Of a DNA stretch of 64,000 nt, positions 1-8,051 are shown piece by piece (position 1 is the stretch's first letter; each line of letters starts with the position of its first letter). The stretch is from Myxococcus qinghaiensis (lineage in GTDB: Bacteria > Myxococcota > Myxococcia > Myxococcales > Myxococcaceae): assembly GCF_024198215.1 (NCBI RefSeq), contig NZ_JAKCFA010000008.1:1-64000 (forward strand), read 5' to 3'. Below the pieces are notes generated by a model, which saw nothing but the letters and a program-made list of their open reading frames with translations, was not told the DNA's origin and searched no databases. The position numbers and the translations under genes were made by a program.

Positions 1-385
1 CGACGAAATCAAGACGCACCTGTTGGACCGACAGGAAGCCATCCGCAGCCGCACGCCGCAGGGCGTGCGGCAGGAGGTGTGGGGCATTCTGCTGGCGTAC
101 AACCTGGTGCGTGTCGAGATGGAGCGATCCGCGGATGAAGCCGGCGTGGAGCCGACGCGCATCAGCTTCGTCAATGCGCTGTCACTCATCCGCAACGCGT
201 GGCTGGTCTGGTCGACTCCGCCGCTGGCGCCCGGACGGATTCCGGAGCACCTCCTCGACCTGCGCAGGCACCTGGGACTGCTTCTACTCCCGGAACGAAG
301 GAGCGAGAGGCGCTACCCACGAGTCGTAAAGATAAAAATGAGCAACTACGACAAGAAGTGGGTGAAACGCCCCCGCCCTAACTGA
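1..385 (+). mobile_element. IS4-family transposase, C-terminal part (cut by window edge)
   Basis: The reading frame is open from base 2 and ends at a TGA at 383-385, so about 127 C-terminal residues are visible. They include RQEVWGILLAYNLVR and, near the end, YPRVVKIKMSNY, both typical of the C-terminal region of IS4-type DDE transposases. The catalytic E lies in the part before this window or at its edge, so activity cannot be judged. The next gene on the right is on the opposite strand and is an ordinary chromosomal gene, so the right end of the element should lie within roughly 386-464. Known of the family: cut-and-paste transposition by a DDE nuclease. Inferred: insertion sequence or remnant. 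Confidence 0.8.
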
Positions 386-400
386 CCGGCATTGGCCCTA

Positions 401-424
401 GTCGGGAAGTGTCGACTTCCCGAC
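401..424. repeat. perfect hairpin just after the transposase gene
   Basis: GTCGGGAAGT, a GTCG loop, then ACTTCCCGAC gives a perfect 10-bp stem. It lies 16 bases after the transposase stop and no T-run follows. It may be part of the insertion sequence end or a transcription stop between the converging transposase and hypothetical genes. Confidence 0.5.
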
Positions 425-464
425 AGCGCGCTCCCGGGACGACGTGCCACCAGGGAGCCGCGGG

Positions 465-1022
<558 letters not shown>

Positions 1023-1267
1023 TGCCGAGGGGCGGACCGTACCAGCCGCTTCCCCACGACACAAGGTAAGCGTCAACCCCGCATGTCGCGCCCTGGGGGA
1101 CGGTCCGCCAGACGCGCGCAATTCTTGCGGTCGACGCCCGCCTGCCGTGCAGCCCACCCTTCGTGCGGGAACGCGACCTCCGTCCGTTGAAAAGCCGAAA
1201 GCGGCTGGGGTACGTACAGGACCTCGCGGTGCGGTGTTGAGCGGCGCCAACGTCCAGGACTCCACGG

Positions 1268-2134
1268 ATGAAGAAGACGAACGAGATCAAGAACAAGGTT
1301 CGCCTCCAGGACGCCCAGGTCCTGGCCGGAGGCTACTCACCCGCCATCCGCGCCATGGAGATTGGCGCCATCGTCAGCTTCATCGCGCTGGAGCTGTTCC
1401 TCGTCTACCGGCTCTACAACAACCCGCATGGCGGCCCGTGGCTGCTCTTGAGCGCGGTGCTGTTGGGCTACCTCGCCGCGGACTTCGTCTCCGGCTTCGT
1501 CCACTGGATGGGCGACACGTGGGGCTCCACGGAGATGCCCATTCTGGGCAAGGCCCTCATCCGCCCCTTCCGCGAGCACCACGTCGACGAGAAGGCCATC
1601 ACCCGCCACGACTTCGTGGAGACCAACGGCAACAACTGCCTCATCTCCCTGCCCGTGGCCGTGGCCGCCGTGTCCATGCCGCTCACCAGCTCCGGCTGGG
1701 TGTTCTGCGCCAGCTTCCTGGGCGCGATGATCTTCTGGGTGATGGCGACCAACCAGTTCCACAAGTGGTCGCACATGGACTCGCCGCCGGCCCTCATCGG
1801 CTTCCTGCAGCGCGTGCACCTCATCCTGCCCCCGGCGCACCACCGCATCCACCACACCGCGCCCTTCAACAAGTACTACTGCATCACCGTGGGCTGGCTG
1901 AACTGGCCGCTCAACCTGGTGCACTTCTTCCCCCTGGCCGAGCGACTGGTGACGCGCGTCACCGGCCTCGTCCCCCGCGAGGACGACATCGGCGACGAGG
2001 CCGCCCGCGCGCTCGTGGAGGCCCAGGTCGCCGCCGAGGCTCCTGTCGTCCAGGTCGCCAAGGAGCTGCTCACCAAGGCCACGACGCAGGAAGAGGCTCC
2101 GCCCGTCCCCGTCCCCACCCGCCCCTCCGCCTGA
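1268..2134 (+). CDS. carF: CarF-type plasmanylethanolamine desaturase (TMEM189/PEDS1 family)
   Basis: A 288-residue membrane protein with hydrophobic segments at about residues 30-50, 57-77, 125-145 and 147-162. A histidine-rich di-metal set is visible: H79 (FVHWMGD), H104/H105 (FREHHVDEKA), H114, H165 and H169 (QFHKWSHM), and H191/H192 and H195/H196 (PAHHRIHH). Together with ETNGNN this pattern matches CarF and animal TMEM189. Known: these enzymes introduce the vinyl-ether bond of plasmalogens, and in M. xanthus CarF is needed for light/singlet-oxygen-induced carotenoid synthesis. The length is close to M. xanthus CarF (about 280). The C-terminal 50 residues are Ala/Val/Pro-rich and probably dispensable. 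No carotenoid regulator lies nearby. Confidence 0.9.
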   Translation: MKKTNEIKNKVRLQDAQVLAGGYSPAIRAMEIGAIVSFIALELFLVYRLYNNPHGGPWLLLSAVLLGYLAADFVSGFVHWMGDTWGSTEMPILGKALIRPFREHHVDEKAITRHDFVETNGNNCLISLPVAVAAVSMPLTSSGWVFCASFLGAMIFWVMATNQFHKWSHMDSPPALIGFLQRVHLILPPAHHRIHHTAPFNKYYCITVGWLNWPLNLVHFFPLAERLVTRVTGLVPREDDIGDEAARALVEAQVAAEAPVVQVAKELLTKATTQEEAPPVPVPTRPSA

Positions 2135-2143
2135 GCGGGCCCT

Positions 2144-2159
2144 CGGGCGGCGACGCCCG
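2144..2159 (+). terminator. hairpin after carF (possible terminator)
   Basis: CGGGCG, a GCGA tetraloop, then CGCCCG, starting 10 bases after the carF stop. There is no clear U-tract, so a role as an intrinsic terminator is only possible. Confidence 0.35.
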
Positions 2160-2167
2160 TGTCCCGG

Positions 2168-2269
2168 TGATTCGGGCGAGCTCCAGGCACGCGATGCGCT
2201 GGAGCCTGGACTCTCGACTGACTCGGGCGCGCTCCAGGCACGCGATGCGCTGGAGCCTGGACTCTCGAC
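2168..2269. repeat. two tandem copies of a 51-bp repeat
   Basis: Units 2168-2218 and 2219-2269 are nearly identical. They differ near their starts (TGATTCGGGCGAG versus TGACTCGGGCGCG). Each contains the inverted pair CTCCAG...CTGGAG around GCACGCGATGCG, so each copy can fold on itself. The repeat fills the gap between the converging carF and murI genes. Confidence 0.85.
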
Positions 2270-2309
2270 GAGTGAGGCCCGCGTGCCGCGCGGGGCGCCT
2301 CCTCCCGGC

Positions 2310-3125
2310 TCAGAACTTCAGGTCCACCTGCTCGGCGGAGTCGATGGGCCGGCCGAGGAACCTCGCCCCCACCTCCATGAAGCGCTCGGGCACGTCCGTC
2401 ACGTAGTACGCGTGAGTCGGTCCACTCGTCGTGGCCGGAGCCAGCAGCTCCTTGCGAGCCAGCAGCGCCGCCACCGCCAGCGCGGTGGCCTCCGCCGAGT
2501 CCACCAGCGCGACGTCGGGCCCCACCACCTCCGCGATGACGCCCTTGAGCAGCGGGTAGTGCGTGCAGCCCAGGACGAGCGTGTCCACGCCGTCCCGCGC
2601 GAACTCCCCCAGGTACTCACGCGCCGTCAGCAGGGGCACGTCGCCCGTCGTCCACCCTTCCTCCGCCAGCGGCACGAAGAGCGGACACGCGCGCGCCTTC
2701 ACCTTCACCTGGGGATTCGCGGCCTCCAGCGCCCGCTGATAGGCCCCGGAGCGGATGGTGCCCGGCGTGCCGATGACGCCCACGCCGCCGCCCCGCGTGC
2801 GCTCCAGGGCCGCCTGGGCCCCCGGCTGGATGACGCCCACCACCGGCACCGGCAGCGCGGCCTCCAGCGCCGGCAGGGCCGCGGCGGAGGCCGTGTTGCA
2901 CGCCACCACCAGCAGCTTGATGCCGCGCTCCAGCAGGAACTCCGCGTTCTTCAGCGAGTAGCGCGTCACCACCTCGCCGGACTTGGTGCCGTAGGGCACC
3001 CGCGCCGTGTCCCCCAGGTACACCGTGCTCTCGTGGGGGAGGTGCGCCATGAGTGACTTGAGGACCGTGAGCCCTCCGACACCCGAATCGAATACGCCAA
3101 TGGGACTGTGGCTGCCTTGCCGCAT
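2310..3125 (-). CDS. murI: glutamate racemase
   Basis: A 271-residue enzyme that interconverts L- and D-glutamate for peptidoglycan. Family landmarks are the N-terminal FDSGVGGLTVL (residues 12-22), the first catalytic cysteine in VVACNTASAAA (C76), and the second in LGCTHYPLL (C187). The length is normal for MurI. The ATG at 3125 places the conserved IGVFDSG motif near residue 9, as usual; upstream in-frame codons give a non-conserved extension. It is convergent with carF and lies downstream of the unrelated lipoprotein gene on the same strand, separated by 115 bases with a possible terminator. Confidence 0.95.
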   Translation of the reverse strand: MRQGSHSPIGVFDSGVGGLTVLKSLMAHLPHESTVYLGDTARVPYGTKSGEVVTRYSLKNAEFLLERGIKLLVVACNTASAAALPALEAALPVPVVGVIQPGAQAALERTRGGGVGVIGTPGTIRSGAYQRALEAANPQVKVKARACPLFVPLAEEGWTTGDVPLLTAREYLGEFARDGVDTLVLGCTHYPLLKGVIAEVVGPDVALVDSAEATALAVAALLARKELLAPATTSGPTHAYYVTDVPERFMEVGARFLGRPIDSAEQVDLKF

Positions 3126-3180
3126 GCCCGGTGTCCCTATCACGTTTGATGCCAACGCCACGGGCTCCCCCGCAACGCGA

Positions 3181-3211
3181 AGAGGGCCGAGGCACGTGGC
3201 CCCGACCCTCT
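3181..3211 (-). terminator. imperfect hairpin between lipoprotein gene and murI
   Basis: AGAGGG at 3181-3186 pairs with CCCTCT at 3206-3211, with further pairing inward broken by two mismatches. It lies just past the stop of the minus-strand lipoprotein gene. No strong U-tract is present, so it is only a candidate terminator. Confidence 0.35.
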
Positions 3212-3240
3212 CCTTCACCCCACGAGCGAGCGGGCTTTGG

Positions 3241-4554
3241 CTACTGCCGCGGGAACATCGAGACGAGGGCGGCGCCGGTCGGCCCCGGGAACACATGGCC
3301 GTCGACGTTGACGAACACGCTGTCCTCCACCGAGAAGTACTCCGTGCCGTTGCCCGCCCTCGCGTACATCTCCACCTCGTAGCGGCCCGGGCGGAGGAAC
3401 TCGTAGACCACCGGCGCGTCGTTGCAGCCGTGCCGGTCGCCGGTGATGCCGTACACCAGGTTGCCGGTGAAGACGTCGCGGAAGTTGATGGCCACCTCGG
3501 TGATGCCCGCCTGCGAGCAGCTCAGCGCGGAGCCACCGGAGCGCAGCTCCCACTTGATGGACGCCCCACCAATCACCCACATCGAGGCCAACACGTTCTT
3601 CGTCTCGCCGGCCTGGAGGGAGAACTGCCCGCTGTAATAATACCAGGGGTTGTTCTGCCCATCGACGGCCACCAGCTGCAGGTCATGGGTGCCGGCGTTC
3701 AGCGTGGGCGTGGTGACGCTGGCGCCCGAGCTTCCCTCCGAGCAGCTGAAGCGGACCCACTCGCCCCCGTTGATGCGGGCCTCCACGTGCGTCACTCCGG
3801 CCTGCCCGCAGCCCAGCGTGCTGGAGCCGTCCACGAACTGCCAGCGGATGGCGGCGCCGCTGCTCGAGGAGCGCAGGGTGGCGGTGTAGGACGTCGGCTC
3901 TCCGTAGCGGGTGACGAACCGGCCACTGTGGGCGTACATCGTGCGCTGCTGCGAGTCGAGGGCGACCAGCTCCAGGCTGTGCTCACCCGGGTCCAGGTAC
4001 GGCGTCTTCACGCTGTTGCCACCATGCCCCGCCGCGCAGTCGAAGCGCGCCCACTGCCCACCATCCACCCGGGCATCCACGAAGGCCACACCCGCCTGGT
4101 TGCAGTTCGGGTTGCCGCTGCTGGAGTTCGCCGGGAACAGCCAGTTCACGTACGCGAAGGACGGCGGGGCTCCCAGCGGCGCGAGGTCGATGTTCACCGT
4201 CACGTCGCCATCCACCCGGAAGGTGCCGGTGGCCTCGTAGAGGACCTCGTTGGTGTAGCTGATGGCCTCCAGGTTGAAGCTGTAGATGCCCGGCGCGAAG
4301 TCGTGGAGGACGATGCCGTCGAAGCCGTTGGCCTGGCAGGCGTATTGGCCGTCGTTGGCGAGGCGCTCACCGGGAATCGTGATGTTGACCCCCTTGATGT
4401 CGCGGTCCTCGTCGCAGCGCAGACCGCCGAAGGTCCAGCGGAACGTCGCGTCGCCCGGGTAGATGGGCTCGTCGTAGCCGTCGTCGCCGTGGATGATGCA
4501 GCCGGTGGAGACCGCCGCCAGGCAGAGGAGAGCAACCAGCAGTCGGGAGTTCAT
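3241..4554 (-). CDS. secreted lipoprotein built of four tandem beta-sandwich-like repeats
   Basis: A 437-residue protein starting with a lipoprotein signal (LLVALLCLAAVSTGC, lipidated Cys19). The rest is about four copies of a 90-100-residue unit. Each opens with a W-rich strand (FRWTF, VNWLF, IRWQF, IKWEL), then a Cys shortly before a QAG motif (CNQAGV, CGQAGV, CSQAGI), and later a PG.H/Y..EL.A turn (DPGEHSLELVA, NAGTHDLQLVA, RPGRYEVEMYA). Paired cysteines suggest one disulfide per repeat. The pattern resembles Ig-like or carboxypeptidase-regulatory-like folds. It probably sits on the outer membrane. No enzymatic residues are evident and the function is unknown. It runs divergently from the Tol operon. 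Confidence 0.8.
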   Translation of the reverse strand: MNSRLLVALLCLAAVSTGCIIHGDDGYDEPIYPGDATFRWTFGGLRCDEDRDIKGVNITIPGERLANDGQYACQANGFDGIVLHDFAPGIYSFNLEAISYTNEVLYEATGTFRVDGDVTVNIDLAPLGAPPSFAYVNWLFPANSSSGNPNCNQAGVAFVDARVDGGQWARFDCAAGHGGNSVKTPYLDPGEHSLELVALDSQQRTMYAHSGRFVTRYGEPTSYTATLRSSSSGAAIRWQFVDGSSTLGCGQAGVTHVEARINGGEWVRFSCSEGSSGASVTTPTLNAGTHDLQLVAVDGQNNPWYYYSGQFSLQAGETKNVLASMWVIGGASIKWELRSGGSALSCSQAGITEVAINFRDVFTGNLVYGITGDRHGCNDAPVVYEFLRPGRYEVEMYARAGNGTEYFSVEDSVFVNVDGHVFPGPTGAALVSMFPRQ

Positions 4555-4723
4555 GGGGGCAACCTGTCCGTGGGGTGTTGAGGTGTTCGGCCCGTTTCAG
4601 TCACCTCTGACGACCCCCTCCGGGAATTATTCATCCGTACGGCCAAGCAACTTCAAGCAGGCAACCAGCCCCCGCCCTGGTTTGTTTGACCCAGTTGTAG
4701 CGGAGTGTTACGCGCTCCAACCC

Positions 4724-5434
4724 ATGACGCCCCACCTGCCCCTGGCGCTTGGCGCCATGAACTACGTGGAGATCATCCGCGACGCTTCCCTCATCGAGCT
4801 GGCCGTCCTGCTGCTCCTGATGGGTGTCTCCGTGGCTTCCTGGGCCCTCATCGCCATGAAGGCCACCCAGCTCTCCAAGGCTCGCGCACAGTCTCTCACC
4901 TTCCTCGACACCTTCTGGAAGGCGTCCCGGCTGGAGGCCATCTACCAGACGGCCCAGAAGCTCGACGCCTCGCCCCTCTCCAAGGTCTTCTGCGCCGGCT
5001 ACGAGGAGCTGTCCAAGCTGGCCCAGGTCAAGGAAGGCGGCGCCGAGGGCGCCATGGCCGAGCGGCTGGGCGGAATCGAGAACGTGGAGCGCGCGCTGAT
5101 GCGGGCCTCCACGTCGCAAATCACGGAGCTGGAGGCGCGGGTGTCGTTCCTCGGCACCGTGGGCGCGGCGTCGCCCTTCGTGGGCCTGTTCGGCACCGTC
5201 ATCGGCATCCTCAGCGCGTTCAATCAAATCGCCGAGCAGGGCAACGCGACGCTGGCCACGGTGGCGGCGCCGGTGGGCAACGCGCTGTTCGCCACGGCGG
5301 CGGGCCTTTTCGCCGCGATTCCGGCCGTGGTCGCCTACAACTCGTTCGTCAGCCGCATCAAGGTGTTCGACACGGAGATGTCGAACTTCTCCGCGGACTT
5401 CCTCAACATCATCAAGCGTCACTTCTTCCGCTAG
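4724..5434 (+). CDS. tolQ: TolQ/ExbB-type proton-channel subunit
   Basis: A 236-residue inner-membrane protein with a TolQ layout: one transmembrane segment near residues 20-40, a cytoplasmic loop (about 45-140), then two segments at about 145-170 and 180-205. The conserved GTVGAASPFVGLFGTVIGI and the Thr/Ala-rich third helix line the proton path. It energises TolA/TonB across the envelope together with TolR. The ATG at 4724 was chosen over another at 4757 since both leave the first helix intact; neither has a strong ribosome site. It is the first gene of tolQ-tolR-tolA-tolB. Known from memory: M. xanthus TolQ/TolR homologues AglX and AglV affect gliding motility, and this operon may be that one. 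Confidence 0.88.
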   Translation: MTPHLPLALGAMNYVEIIRDASLIELAVLLLLMGVSVASWALIAMKATQLSKARAQSLTFLDTFWKASRLEAIYQTAQKLDASPLSKVFCAGYEELSKLAQVKEGGAEGAMAERLGGIENVERALMRASTSQITELEARVSFLGTVGAASPFVGLFGTVIGILSAFNQIAEQGNATLATVAAPVGNALFATAAGLFAAIPAVVAYNSFVSRIKVFDTEMSNFSADFLNIIKRHFFR

Positions 5435-5446
5435 GCGGGCGCGACC

Positions 5447-5920
5447 ATGGGCATGGGCGGAGGCAATCGCGGCGGTGGCCGCACCACGATGAGCGAGATC
5501 AACGTCACGCCCATGGTGGACGTGATGCTGGTGCTGCTCATCATCTTCATGGTGACCGCGCCCCTCATCCAGCAGGGCGTGAAGGTGAACCTGCCGGAGA
5601 CCAAGGCCGCGCCCGTGGAGGCCACGGAGAAGAAGGTGGTCCTCTCCATCGACGCGGGCAAGAAGGTCTACATCGGCGACGCCGAGGTGCCCATGGAGGA
5701 GCTGGAGGCGAAGCTCGCCGCCAACGCCAAGGTGCAGGCCGATAAAGAGGTGTTCCTCCATGCCGACCGGGACGTGCCCTACGGCACCGTCGTGGAGGTC
5801 ATGGCGGCCGCGCAGCGCGCGGGCATCAACAATGTGGGGATGATCACGGACCCTTCGACAGGGGCCAAGACGTCCAACACCTCGTCGACCTCGAAGAAGC
5901 CGAAGGAGGCGAAGCGCTAG
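5447..5920 (+). CDS. tolR: TolR/ExbD-type subunit
   Basis: A 157-residue protein with a short Gly-rich N-terminus, one transmembrane helix containing VTPMVDVMLVLLIIFMV, and a periplasmic domain. Asp25 in the helix is the conserved proton-carrying residue of TolR/ExbD. The C-terminal tail (about 140-157) is Ser/Thr/Lys-rich and disordered. It starts 12 bases after tolQ and is followed after 3 bases by the TolA-like gene, so translation is probably coupled. It works with TolQ as the stator of the Tol motor. Confidence 0.92.
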   Translation: MGMGGGNRGGGRTTMSEINVTPMVDVMLVLLIIFMVTAPLIQQGVKVNLPETKAAPVEATEKKVVLSIDAGKKVYIGDAEVPMEELEAKLAANAKVQADKEVFLHADRDVPYGTVVEVMAAAQRAGINNVGMITDPSTGAKTSNTSSTSKKPKEAKR

Positions 5921-5923
5921 CCC

Positions 5924-6709
5924 ATGCACTCCGCGGTGAGCCACAGCCTGCTCGTCAATCGCTCCGCGCGGGTGTCGCCGTTCGTCATCGCGTCGGTGGT
6001 GGGGCACGTCGTCCTGCTGCTCGCCGCGGTGCTGTACGCGCGCTTCAACGCCTCGCCCCCGGTGGACCTCACCGCGCAGCCCATCCGCGCCACGCTGGTG
6101 CGCCTGGGCAAGCCGCGTGACGCGAAGCTGCTGCCCCGCAAGGAGCAACCGCCACCGCCGCCCAAGGAGGTGAACGCGCCCAAGCCCGCGCCGGAAGCGC
6201 CGCCTCCGCCCTCTTCCGCCGCCGTCGCGGTGCCCATCCCTGGCGTCAAGCCGGAGCCCACCTCCGCGGCCAAGCCCACGCCGGTGAAGGGCGAGAAGGA
6301 AGGCGAAGACCGCCGCAAGCGGCTCTTCGGCGCCTTCGACAAGACGGCCAAGGCGTCGCCGGACGAAGAGCCCGAGGGCGCCGAGGATGGAGACGCGGAC
6401 GGCGACTCGGCCACCGCCGAGGGCGAGCGCTACTTCGGGATGCTCCAGGCGCAGGTGCGGCGCAACTACAGCGTCGCGGACACCATCCCCGAGTCGGAGC
6501 GCATGCACCTCAAGGCGCTCGTCGCGCTGCGCCTGGGACGCGCGGGCGAGGTGCTGGACGTGAAACTCACCAAGCCCAGCGGCAATGATTTGTTCGACGC
6601 GGCGGTCCTCAACGCCGTGCGCAAGGCCTCACCCTTCTCGCCTCCTCCCGACCACCTCCGAGACGCGCTGCAGAAGAACGGCGTCAACCTGATGTTCAAC
6701 GCCCTATGA
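5924..6709 (+). CDS. TolA/TonB-like energy transducer
   Basis: A 261-residue protein with one N-terminal membrane helix (about residues 18-42), a long Pro/Lys/Glu-rich periplasmic stalk (about 70-160), and a C-terminal domain (about 165-261). That domain includes RRNYSVADTIPESE, VALRLGRAGEVLDVKL and GNDLFDAAVLNAVRKASPF, typical of TonB/TolA C-terminal domains. Its place between tolR and tolB argues for the TolA role of linking the inner-membrane motor to TolB/Pal. The stalk is Pro-rich like TonB rather than an Ala-rich helix like E. coli TolA, so tolA or tonB is a matter of context. The stop overlaps the tolB start (ATGA at 6706-6709). Confidence 0.85.
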   Translation: MHSAVSHSLLVNRSARVSPFVIASVVGHVVLLLAAVLYARFNASPPVDLTAQPIRATLVRLGKPRDAKLLPRKEQPPPPPKEVNAPKPAPEAPPPPSSAAVAVPIPGVKPEPTSAAKPTPVKGEKEGEDRRKRLFGAFDKTAKASPDEEPEGAEDGDADGDSATAEGERYFGMLQAQVRRNYSVADTIPESERMHLKALVALRLGRAGEVLDVKLTKPSGNDLFDAAVLNAVRKASPFSPPPDHLRDALQKNGVNLMFNAL

Positions 6710-8001
6710 AAGCCCTGCTCCTCTCCCTCGTCCTCGTCCCGCTCGCGGCGCTCGCACAGACCCCGACCATCGAAATCTCCGGCGCCAACTTCCGCCCGCT
6801 GCCCGTGGCGGTGCCCGCGCCCATCACCCAGAACGAGGGCGCCAAGGCGCAGGCCAGCGCCTTCGACACGGCGTTCAACTTCGACCTCGTGGCCTCCGGC
6901 ATCCTCCAGGTGCTGGACCGCAAGAGCTTCACGGCCGACCCCAAGGAGGGCATGGCCGCCGGCACCATCACCTTCAGCCGCTGGGCGGACGTGGGCGCCG
7001 AGGCGCTGGTGAAGATTTCGCTCGCGGACGACGCGGGCACGCTGCGCGGCGAGCTGCGCCTGTTCAACGTGGGCACCGGCCGCGAGGACCTGAAGGTCTC
7101 CAAGGACGCGCCGGGCAACAACCCGTCCCTGCTGGCCCACCGGCTGGCGGACGCGCTGTACCGGCACTTCACCCGCGAGCCCAGCCCGTTCCTCTCGCGC
7201 ATCACCTACGTGCGCAAGGCGGGCAACAACCGCGACGTGGTGGTGTCGGACTGGGACGGCGGCAACCCGGTGTCACTCACCAAGGGCGGCATCAACATCC
7301 TCCCCTCGCTGAGCCAGGACGGCGCGCAGGTGGCGTACACGTCCTACCGGAAGAACCGGCCGGACATCTGGGTGCAGCGTCCGGGTGGCGAGGCACGCTC
7401 GGTGGTCTCCGCCGGGCAGATGGCCACCGGTGGCGCCTTCTCTCCGGACGGCAAGCGCCTGGCGTACTCGCTGGCCGAGGGTGAGAGCGCGCAAATCTAC
7501 GTGTCCAACGCCGACGGCAGCGGCCCGAAGGCCATCACCGACACGCCCTACGGCCTCAACACCAGCCCCACCTGGTCGCCCGACGGCAAGCGCATCGCCT
7601 TCGTGTCCAATCGCGGCGGCAGCCCGCAAATCTACGTCATGGGCGCGGATGGCTCGGGCGTGCGGCGCCTCACCTTCCAGGGCAACTACAACCAGACGCC
7701 GGACTGGTCTCCGCGCGGCGACCTCATCGTCTTCACCGCGCGCGACGAGCGCAACGCGTTCGACCTGTTCACCATCCACGTCGAGACGGGCAAGGTGACG
7801 CGCCTGACGCAGGACCAGGGCAACAACGAGGAGCCCGCCTTCTCGCCCAACGGTCGGCTGGTCCTCTTCTCCACCACCCGGGCGGGGGGCTCGCAGCTCT
7901 TCGTGATGACGGCGGAGGGCAACAACCAGCTTCCCCTGCGGGCGGAGAAGGGCACGCTCCTGACGCCCGACTGGGCGCCGCTCGCGGACGCGCAGCCGTA
8001 G
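6706..8001 (+). CDS. tolB: TolB periplasmic beta-propeller protein
   Basis: A 431-residue protein with a signal peptide (MKALLLSLVLVPLAALAQ), an N-terminal alpha/beta domain (about 20-160), and a propeller made of repeats centred on SPDGKR/SPNGR motifs (for example FSPDGKRLAYS, WSPDGKRIAFVSNRGG, FSPNGRLVLFSTT). Known: TolB binds Pal and the TolA C-terminus in the periplasm and supports outer-membrane constriction and integrity. The length matches the family. Its start overlaps the upstream gene by four bases. A pal gene, often next to tolB, is not present here. In M. xanthus a TolB homologue was named AglW in motility screens, from memory. Confidence 0.93.
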   Translation: MKALLLSLVLVPLAALAQTPTIEISGANFRPLPVAVPAPITQNEGAKAQASAFDTAFNFDLVASGILQVLDRKSFTADPKEGMAAGTITFSRWADVGAEALVKISLADDAGTLRGELRLFNVGTGREDLKVSKDAPGNNPSLLAHRLADALYRHFTREPSPFLSRITYVRKAGNNRDVVVSDWDGGNPVSLTKGGINILPSLSQDGAQVAYTSYRKNRPDIWVQRPGGEARSVVSAGQMATGGAFSPDGKRLAYSLAEGESAQIYVSNADGSGPKAITDTPYGLNTSPTWSPDGKRIAFVSNRGGSPQIYVMGADGSGVRRLTFQGNYNQTPDWSPRGDLIVFTARDERNAFDLFTIHVETGKVTRLTQDQGNNEEPAFSPNGRLVLFSTTRAGGSQLFVMTAEGNNQLPLRAEKGTLLTPDWAPLADAQP

Positions 8002-8051
8002 AAGTCGCGGCACGTTGACAGGGGGCGCGTGCTCGGGTCCAGTTCCCGCGC

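Noticed and set aside
4681..4711. TTGACC and TGTTAC before tolQ as a sigma70-type promoter
   Set aside because: Spacing is only about 14 bases and the -10 match is weak.
4631..6508. Long minus-strand frame opposite the tol genes
   Set aside because: Arg/His/Gly-rich antisense translation with no recognisable domain; tolQ-tolR-tolA on the plus strand are certain.
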